A stretch of 7,185 bases of DNA from an uncultured Oscillospiraceae bacterium. Its GTDB lineage: Bacteria; Bacillota; Clostridia; Oscillospirales; Oscillospiraceae. The notes below the pieces were generated by a model, which was given only the letters and a program-made list of their open reading frames with translations, did no database searches and was not told where the DNA came from. The DNA is taken from contig CAJURY010000031.1 in NCBI GenBank assembly GCA_910589155.1, positions 1 through 7,185 of the forward strand, written 5' to 3'. A program made the translations under genes and the position numbers. Positions 1 through 4,257 of the stretch are shown piece after piece (position 1 is the first letter of the stretch; every line of letters starts with the position of its first letter).

Positions 1-312
1 TTAACCTATGAGGTTGACCAGATTCGGATTGTCTTGCCCCACGAGGTCACGGACTTGGCAATCTCAGAAGAGCAGGACTATTGCACGCTGGTTACCTGCA
101 CGCCTTATGGCGTCAACAGTCATCGGCTTTTGGTGCGGGGGCGCCGGATTGCCAATCAGGAGATGGCAAAGCAGATCCGTGTAACGGCAGACGCCATGCA
201 GATTGAGCCAATGCTGATTGCCCCGTTTGTTGCCGTGCCCATGCTGCTGGCTTTGCTGATTGTTCTGCTGGCCAGTACGCACAGGAAAAAACATAAGGAG
301 GAAAACCCATGA
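1..312 (+). CDS. Class C (pilin-polymerising) sortase, C-terminal 103 residues only
   Basis: This is the 3' end of a gene whose start lies left of the window; the frame is open from base 1. The catalytic signature TLVTC is followed by TPYGVNSHRLLVRG, the typical class C sortase C-terminal motif. The nucleophile Cys is encoded at 97-99 and the catalytic Arg (in SHRLL) at 124-126. The His of the catalytic triad and the lid lie upstream, outside the window. After the catalytic core there is a hydrophobic segment (about window residues 65-90) and a basic tail (HRKKHK), the C-terminal membrane anchor usual in this class. Class C sortases join pilin subunits covalently at the cell surface by transpeptidation at an LPXTG-like motif. 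The stop overlaps the next start (ATGA), so translation is probably coupled to the pilin gene. The class call is firm; which pilin it polymerises cannot be seen. Confidence 0.93.
   Translation, partial: LTYEVDQIRIVLPHEVTDLAISEEQDYCTLVTCTPYGVNSHRLLVRGRRIANQEMAKQIRVTADAMQIEPMLIAPFVAVPMLLALLIVLLASTHRKKHKEENP
295..301 (+). promoter_or_regulatory. Ribosome binding site of the LPQTG pilin gene
   Basis: AAGGAGG lies 7 bases before the ATG at 309, inside the 3' end of the upstream sortase gene. It fixes the pilin start and supports coupled translation through the ATGA overlap. Confidence 0.85.
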
Positions 313-983
313 AACATAGAAAGCAAATTGCGGCGCTTTGTCTGGTCTTGTGTCTGCTCTGCGGCCTGTGCCTGACGGTATACGCCCGGGAAGCGCCGGA
401 TTTAACCCAAAAAGGGGCTATCACGGTAGAAATGAAGGACGGTGGTAAAACCGTAACGGGAGGCTCGCTTACCGCCTATCGTGTAGGCGAATTTTCGGAG
501 GAGGACGGCAACTACAGTTTCAAAAAGACTGCCGCAATGGAGGCATTTTCAGAAAGCTATGAGAAGTTAGACTCCCCTGATCTGGCAAAAAAAGTGGCGG
601 CCTTTGTAAAGCAGCACAAGGTGCCAGCCTATGGTACGGCGAAAAATAAAAATGGCAAGGCGGTCTTTTCCAATCTGGAGCAGGGGCTGTACCTGATTGT
701 TCAAACTGCTGCCTCCGACGGCTACGAGCCGCTGAATTCGTTTTTGGTGACGGTTCCGATGCAGATAGACGGCCACTATGTCTATGAGGTCAATGCTGCG
801 GGGAAATTTCAGCTAAAGGAAAAATCTGAACCTACTGACCCGCCGAAGCCGCCCAAACCCAATTTGCCTCAAACTGGACAGCTCAATTGGCCGGTGCCGG
901 TTATGGCGGCGGCAGGAATTGGCCTGCTGGCGCTTGGCCTGGCGCTTCGTCTGGCAGAGAGAAAGGGACGGCACTATGGGTAA
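309..983 (+). CDS. LPQTG-anchored pilin-like surface protein, probable basal or minor pilin
   Basis: This is a 224-residue secreted protein. It has a signal peptide (basic start MKHRK, hydrophobic core to about residue 22, likely cleavage after VYA at 24-26) and a beta-rich middle of the pilin/Cna-B-like type. A block EQGLYLIVQT...GYEPLNSFLVTVP (about 124-150) resembles the conserved region of Gram-positive pilin subunits. A proline-rich stretch (about 175-185) precedes the sorting signal: LPQTG at 186-190, then a hydrophobic segment and a basic tail (RLAERKGRH). A sortase would cleave between T and G and join the protein to a pilin lysine or to the wall precursor. The stretch VYEVNAAGKF sits where major pilins usually carry a YPK-type motif, but here the proline before the lysine is absent. 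With the small size and the Pro-rich stalk, this points to a basal/anchoring or ancillary pilin rather than the backbone; that is an inference. It lies between two sortase genes and overlaps both. Confidence 0.85.
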   Translation: MKHRKQIAALCLVLCLLCGLCLTVYAREAPDLTQKGAITVEMKDGGKTVTGGSLTAYRVGEFSEEDGNYSFKKTAAMEAFSESYEKLDSPDLAKKVAAFVKQHKVPAYGTAKNKNGKAVFSNLEQGLYLIVQTAASDGYEPLNSFLVTVPMQIDGHYVYEVNAAGKFQLKEKSEPTDPPKPPKPNLPQTGQLNWPVPVMAAAGIGLLALGLALRLAERKGRHYG

Positions 984-1578
984 AATGGGTACCGCCTGTA
1001 TCATTCTTGGGACAGCGCTGATTCTGGGCGCGCTGTCCCTGTTCCTTTTTAACCGGCTGGAATCCGAGCAGGCCGGAGCCGCCGCCGAAAGCGTTCTGCC
1101 CCGGATTATAGAGGAAATTTTGGAGCCAAATTCCACGGATCCTGCGAAGGAACCGTCCTACCCCGACCCATATGATCCTGCTATGACCGAGGTGGAGATT
1201 GACGGCTATGCCTACGTGGGGTATGTTTCAATTCCGGCTTTGGAGCTGGAGCTTCCAGTTATGGCAAATTGGGACTATTCCCGGCTGAAAATTGCGCCCT
1301 GCCGTTACTCCGGATCTACAAAGACGGATGATCTGGTTCTCTGCGCTCATAACTATACGCAGCATTTTGGGTCGCTGAAGGGGCTAACTGATGGAGATGC
1401 GGTAATTTTTACAGATATGGATGGCGTGGTTTGGCGGTACGAAGTTGTCGTTGTGGACGTCCTTTCTGCCACGGCTGTGGAGGAAATGGAATCCGGGGAA
1501 TATGACTTGACCCTGTTTACCTGTACCTATGACGGGGTCAGCCGGGTGACGGTACGCTGCGACCGGGTAGAAGATTAG
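976..1578 (+). CDS. Second sortase, probable anchoring/housekeeping-type enzyme of the pilus operon
   Basis: This is a 200-residue sortase-family (PF04203) cysteine transpeptidase. It has an N-terminal membrane segment (about 5-26), a linker rich in Pro, Glu and Asp (about 40-70), then the sortase beta-barrel: VGYVSIPALELELPV (about 81-95), the catalytic His in LCAHNY (H125), and TLFTCTYDG with the nucleophile Cys (C183). R190 in VSRVTVR is the likely catalytic Arg, with R194 as the alternative. Unlike the class C enzyme at the left edge it has no C-terminal membrane segment. It is short and I cannot assign a class with confidence; it is neither a typical class A nor class C. The ATG at 976 overlaps the pilin gene by 8 bases and follows AGAAAGGGA; the frame is open upstream, but that part lies inside the pilin gene. 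A second in-frame ATG at 985 is possible. Its place last in the operon suggests it attaches the pilus base to the wall. Confidence 0.88.
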   Translation: MGKMGTACIILGTALILGALSLFLFNRLESEQAGAAAESVLPRIIEEILEPNSTDPAKEPSYPDPYDPAMTEVEIDGYAYVGYVSIPALELELPVMANWDYSRLKIAPCRYSGSTKTDDLVLCAHNYTQHFGSLKGLTDGDAVIFTDMDGVVWRYEVVVVDVLSATAVEEMESGEYDLTLFTCTYDGVSRVTVRCDRVED

Positions 1579-1676
1579 AGCGGAGCGCAGCACTGCGAAA
1601 AGCGGAGGATGCCCACGGCAATACCAATTGATACCTCCACTTGTCGTGAAGTCCAGCGCAAGATGAATCTAGCAAG

Positions 1677-1708
1677 GGGGCTGTCTCTGCATGAGACAGC
1701 CCCTTTTT
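1677..1708 (+). terminator. Rho-independent terminator of the pilus operon
   Basis: An 11-bp perfect stem (GGGGCTGTCTC / GAGACAGCCCC) with a 5-base loop TGCAT is followed directly by five T residues. It lies 98 bases after the second sortase stop. The minus-strand copy of the stem has no T-run after it, so it acts only on the plus strand and probably does not terminate queA. Confidence 0.93.
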
Positions 1709-1725
1709 CTGATATAAAATCGTTG

Positions 1726-1738
1726 GGTATCAAATACC
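1726..1738 (-). terminator. Weak possible terminator of queA
   Basis: GGTAT/ATACC forms a 5-bp stem with a 3-base loop about 30 bases beyond the queA stop. On the minus strand it is followed by CAACGATTTTATATC, which has only a short, offset T-run. It is the only hairpin near the queA end apart from the pilus-operon terminator. The call is tentative. Confidence 0.3.
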
Positions 1739-1767
1739 ACAGGCAAAAAATGACCAATCGGAAGTTT

Positions 1768-2790
1768 TTATACAATAAGCATGGCGTCTCCAAAGGAGAA
1801 AAAACGGTATTTTTCTTCCACAGCAACTTCATAAGCATGTAGAATCTGCTCTTTGCTGGCAAAGGCGGACACCAGCATGACCAGGGTGCTTTCCGGCAGG
1901 TGGAAGTTTGTAATCAGTCCGTCCATGGCGCGGAAGCGGTAGCCGGGATAAATAAAAATATCCGTCCATTTGCTTCTTGGTTCAAAATGTCCGTTTTCAT
2001 CCGCCAGAGATTCCAGGGTTCGGCAAGAGGTTGTCCCTACGCAGAAAATTCGCCCACCGGCGGCTCTGGTTTCATTGAGCGCTTGAGCGGTTTCTTCCCC
2101 TATCATGCACAGCTCGCTGTGCATATGATGCTCCGTGATTTCTTCCGCTTTTACAGGACGGAAGGTACCAAGTCCCACATGCAGCGTCACATAGGCCAGC
2201 TTCACGCCCTTTGCGGCGATTTTTTCCAGAAGCGCCGGGGTAAAGTGCAGCCCTGCCGTGGGCGCGGCGGCGGAACCGCTCTGCTTGGCGTACACGGTCT
2301 GGTAGCGTTCCTGATCCGCAAGCTCCGCTTTGATGTAAGGCGGCAGGGGCATTTTGCCAAGACGCTCCAGCACTTCCAAAAAGATGCCATCGTAGTGGAA
2401 CTGCACCACCCGGTTGCCGTCTTCTTGTATGGCGGTTACTGTGGCGGTGAGCTCTCCGTCTCCAAAAATAACTTCCTGTCCGAGCTGCATTTTTTTTCCG
2501 GGTTTCACCAGGCATTCCCATGCGCCGCCGCCCAGCTCCCGCAATAGCAGCACTTCAACAGCGCCGCCTGTGGGTCTGCGACCCAGCAGCCGGGCGGGCA
2601 GCACGCGGGAGTCATTCATAACAAGGCAATCTCCCGGCTGCAAATAATCAATCATATCATAAAAATGTCTATGCTGCAATTCGCCGGTTTTGCGATCCAA
2701 CACCAGCAAACGGGAGGCGTCCCGCCTCTCCAGAGGCGTTTGCGCAATCAGTTCTTCCGGTAGATTATACCAAAAATCGTGGGTCTTCAA
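1768..2790 (-). CDS. queA: S-adenosylmethionine:tRNA ribosyltransferase-isomerase (QueA)
   Basis: QueA moves the ribosyl part of S-adenosylmethionine onto 7-aminomethyl-7-deazaguanine at the wobble position of tRNAs with GUN anticodons, giving epoxyqueuosine in cytoplasmic queuosine synthesis. The 340 residues match the usual length (about 340-356). Family motifs appear in order: MNDSRVLPARL (58-68), SGSAAAPTAGLHFT (171-184), LHVGLGTFRPV (203-213), VGTTSCRTLES (251-261), GLITNFHLPESTL (291-303), and a C-terminal RFFSFGDAMLI. The start is a TTG (2788-2790) giving MKTHDFWYNLP, chosen because AGGAGGG sits 7 bases before it and the family begins at this point. The frame stays open upstream through an ATG at about 2823, but that would place the ribosome binding site inside the coding region. 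The gene is monocistronic and divergent from dapA. No tgt or other queuosine gene is in the window. Confidence 0.97.
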   Translation of the reverse strand: MKTHDFWYNLPEELIAQTPLERRDASRLLVLDRKTGELQHRHFYDMIDYLQPGDCLVMNDSRVLPARLLGRRPTGGAVEVLLLRELGGGAWECLVKPGKKMQLGQEVIFGDGELTATVTAIQEDGNRVVQFHYDGIFLEVLERLGKMPLPPYIKAELADQERYQTVYAKQSGSAAAPTAGLHFTPALLEKIAAKGVKLAYVTLHVGLGTFRPVKAEEITEHHMHSELCMIGEETAQALNETRAAGGRIFCVGTTSCRTLESLADENGHFEPRSKWTDIFIYPGYRFRAMDGLITNFHLPESTLVMLVSAFASKEQILHAYEVAVEEKYRFFSFGDAMLIV

Positions 2791-2797
2791 GTGATAC

Positions 2798-2804
2798 CCT
2801 CCTA
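2798..2804 (-). promoter_or_regulatory. Ribosome binding site that fixes the TTG start of queA
   Basis: Read on the minus strand this is AGGAGGG, 7 bases before the TTG at 2790-2788. Its strength probably offsets the weak start codon. Confidence 0.85.
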
Positions 2805-2819
2805 ATGTTATAGTAACAT
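2805..2819. promoter_or_regulatory. Perfect palindrome over the predicted queA start of transcription
   Basis: ATGTTA-TAG-TAACAT has 6-bp arms and a 3-base centre. It begins 3 bases downstream of the queA -10 box and covers the expected +1, so it could be a repressor operator or a short 5'-end hairpin in the mRNA. It is too short for a preQ1 riboswitch. The regulator is unknown. Confidence 0.4.
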
Positions 2820-2821
2820 CC

Positions 2822-2850
2822 ATTATACTATTTCTTCTTGATTTTTGCAA
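2822..2850 (-). promoter_or_regulatory. Sigma-A-type promoter of queA
   Basis: On the minus strand, TTGCAA (2850-2845) and a perfect TATAAT (2827-2822) are separated by exactly 17 bases. Transcription would start near 2815, giving a leader of about 25 bases before the TTG start. Confidence 0.85.
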
Positions 2851-2890
2851 CCGCCATGGGCAAAACCATATGCCGCTGCATAGCATGGTG

Positions 2891-2898
2891 AGAGGTGA
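2891..2898 (+). promoter_or_regulatory. Ribosome binding site of dapA
   Basis: AGAGGTGA lies 6 bases before the ATG at 2905. An out-of-frame ATG at 2900 is too close to it to be used. I see no convincing plus-strand promoter between 2820 and 2890. The best is TTGCAA (2845-2850) with CATATG 16 bases on, which is weak. Confidence 0.75.
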
Positions 2899-2904
2899 AA
2901 TGAA

Positions 2905-3774
2905 ATGTCAAAAAAACTTTTCCGGGGCGTATGCACCGCTATGGTAACGCCCTTCCGGCTGGATTTCATCAATTACCGGGTGTTTGATCAGCTTTTGGAT
3001 TATCAGATCAGGCACCATGTAGCCGGTGTGGTGGTGTGCGGAACCACAGGAGAATCCGCGACCTTAACAGACGGCGAAAAACTGGCTTTGATCGAACATA
3101 CGGTGGACTATGTAGACGGTCGGTGTCTTGTCATTGCCGGCACAGGCTCCAACTGCACGGCTCATGCCGTTGCGCTTAGCCAGGAGGCGGAAACGCTGGG
3201 GGCAGACGTGCTGCTTGTGGTGAGTCCCTACTATAATAAGGCGACGGCTTCCGGGTTGGTTGCCCACTATACAGCTATAGCGGATGCGGTATCCGTTCCC
3301 GTTATTGTCTATAACGTGCCTTCCCGCACAGGGCTGGATATTCCGGTTTCTGTGTATAAGGAATTGTCGCAGCATCCCAATATCTGCGGCGTGAAGGAAG
3401 CATCCGGTTCCATTTCTAAGATTGCCCGTATCCGCCGGGAATGCGGCAATGGCTTTTCTATTTGGTCTGGCAACGACGATATGGCTGTTCCAACGGTGGC
3501 GCTGGGGGGAGACGGTGTGATTTCTGTGCTGTCCAACCTCTGCCCGGGGGAAACAGTGGAAATGATGCAGGCCGCTCTGGGAGGCGACTACCGCAAAGCT
3601 GGGAAAATGCAGTGCCAGCTTATGCCCCTGATTGACCTGTTGTTTTGTGAAGTGAACCCGATTCCTATTAAGGCAGCGTTAAAGCAGGCGGGATTTGACG
3701 TAGGCGCCTGCCGCTTGCCCCTGACCCAGCTTTCGCCTGAACACGCCAGAGTTTTGGAAAAACTGATTTTATAA
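2905..3774 (+). CDS. dapA: 4-Hydroxy-tetrahydrodipicolinate synthase (DapA)
   Basis: DapA condenses pyruvate with aspartate semialdehyde, the first committed step to diaminopimelate and lysine, in the cytoplasm; this supplies cell-wall cross-links. The 289 residues fit the family (about 290-300). The (beta/alpha)8 aldolase fold is marked by VCGTTGESATL (44-54, with catalytic Thr48), SPYYNK (107-112, Tyr110), VYNVPSRTG (135-143, catalytic Tyr136 and substrate-binding Arg141), GVKEASG (162-168, Schiff-base Lys164), GGDGVISV (201-208) and NPIPIK (251-256). All active-site residues are present. Related family members (N-acetylneuraminate lyase and other class I aldolases) share the fold, but the full Thr-Tyr-Arg-Lys set favours DapA. 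No other lysine-pathway gene is adjacent; the gene stands alone, divergent from queA. No plus-strand terminator follows directly, so its transcript may run into the structured interval downstream. Confidence 0.95.
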   Translation: MSKKLFRGVCTAMVTPFRLDFINYRVFDQLLDYQIRHHVAGVVVCGTTGESATLTDGEKLALIEHTVDYVDGRCLVIAGTGSNCTAHAVALSQEAETLGADVLLVVSPYYNKATASGLVAHYTAIADAVSVPVIVYNVPSRTGLDIPVSVYKELSQHPNICGVKEASGSISKIARIRRECGNGFSIWSGNDDMAVPTVALGGDGVISVLSNLCPGETVEMMQAALGGDYRKAGKMQCQLMPLIDLLFCEVNPIPIKAALKQAGFDVGACRLPLTQLSPEHARVLEKLIL

Positions 3775-3775
3775 G

Positions 3776-3801
3776 AAAACGGCGGGAAAAAATTCCCGCC
3801 G
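3776..3801 (-). terminator. Minus-strand terminator hairpin in the dapA/yfhO convergent interval
   Basis: CGGCGGGAA (3780-3788) pairs with TTCCCGCCG (3793-3801): a 9-bp perfect stem with a 4-base loop. On the minus strand it is followed by TTTTCTT, so it would stop transcripts coming from the yfhO side. On the plus strand it is followed by CCTGAACC with no T-run, so it is poor as a dapA terminator. It could still protect the 3' end of the dapA mRNA. Confidence 0.7.
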
Positions 3802-3829
3802 CCTGAACCAGTAAAAAACGATCAATTAT

Positions 3830-3870
3830 GTCATTGCGAAAAAGCACCGCAGACTGTTGCGGCAATCCTT
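3830..3870. repeat. REP-like palindromic element
   Basis: The ends TCATTGCGA and GGCAATCC carry inverted ATTGC/GCAAT (3833-3837 / 3862-3866), with an inner CCGCA/TGCGG stem (3847-3851 / 3858-3862). The TCATTGCGA...GGCAATCC layout resembles palindromic repeats dispersed between genes in many bacteria. Only one copy is in the window, so its repeated nature rests on recalled resemblance, not on a count. Confidence 0.5.
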
Positions 3871-3884
3871 TGGCCAAATTTTTC

Positions 3885-4250
3885 AAAGTGGAAGCTGCCC
3901 TCTAGCGAGGGAACACGTTTGCCCCTACGGCAACATTTTGCGGCAGATGCCGTTGAGTGCCCCTCAAGGGTGTGTCAGGTTTGCAGCGGTGTACGAAACG
4001 CGATGCCGGCGCGCCGCCCGCCACGTCGTTTTGCCGCCTCGCAATATCGAGGAAGCGCTTGACGCGCTGTCGCGATTACGCTGCTGCTCCTCTCCAAACT
4101 GCAACTACTGCGCCTGGTTGCAGTTTGGTACTTTAGAAAAGCTAGGACGGATGGATGTGCCGATTTGCATTGGCGCTCATACGAATTGCTTGAGAACAGC
4201 TAGCTCTGCCGAGGCTATTTCACAAGCTGAAGCCTCTGTAAAAATTTTTT
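3885..4250 (+). ncRNA. Candidate structured RNA of unknown family, about 360 bases
   Basis: This interval is dense in inverted repeats: CCCTC/GAGGG (3898-3911), ACGGCA/TGCCGT (3927-3953), CCTCG/CGAGG (4037-4052), AGCGC/GCGCT (4054-4068), and a perfect 12-bp stem CCAAACTGCAAC/GTTGCAGTTTGG (4094-4105 / 4117-4128). Next comes a possible three-way junction closed by AGCTAG/CTAGCT (4140-4145 / 4200-4205), holding GCCGAT/ATTGGC (4159-4174) and CTCA/TGAG (4176-4194). It ends with GAGGCT/AGCCTC (4211-4216 / 4231-4236), followed by TGTAAAAATTTTTT, an imperfect plus-strand terminator. One stem needs a G-U pair that exists only on the plus strand, which favours that strand. I do not recognise RNase P RNA, tmRNA, SRP RNA or 6S RNA here. 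No clear promoter precedes it; it could be the 3' region of the dapA transcript or a decayed mobile element. The boundaries are approximate. Confidence 0.4.
4211..4250 (+). terminator. Imperfect plus-strand terminator near the yfhO 3' end
   Basis: A GAGGCT/AGCCTC stem (14-base loop, with possible inner TTCA/TGAA pairing) is followed after TGTAAAAA by six T residues. The gap between stem and T-run makes it weaker than the terminator at 1677. It would end either dapA read-through or a separate plus-strand RNA before it enters yfhO antisense. Confidence 0.45.
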
Positions 4251-4257
4251 CGTACCA

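Noticed and set aside
309..371. Lipoprotein signal in the Cys-rich signal peptide of the pilin
   Set aside because: None of the four cysteines (11, 15, 18, 21) follows a proper lipobox. The VYA cleavage site and the LPQTG anchor fit an ordinary secreted, sortase-anchored protein.
1609..1842. Plus-strand open frame of 77 codons after the second sortase
   Set aside because: It reads through the operon terminator and into queA antisense; no domain is recognisable.
1575..1862. Minus-strand open frame running from the queA end through the pilus terminator, with a VSIGIAV-like stretch reminiscent of GGDEF proteins
   Set aside because: The stretch is only a few residues, the frame crosses a strong terminator hairpin and overlaps queA in another frame, and no start signal is present. 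Coincidence is the simpler reading.
1900..2547. Long plus-strand open frame of 215 codons
   Set aside because: It lies fully antisense to queA, whose motifs are complete on the other strand, and has no ribosome binding site or recognisable product.
2791..2904. preQ1 riboswitch upstream of queA
   Set aside because: The predicted leader is only about 25 bases, shorter than the smallest preQ1 aptamer, and no matching hairpin-plus-A-rich tail is seen.
3885..4250. Retron, group II intron or TnpB-associated guide RNA
   Set aside because: No reverse transcriptase, intron domain V-like motif or transposon nuclease gene occurs in the window.
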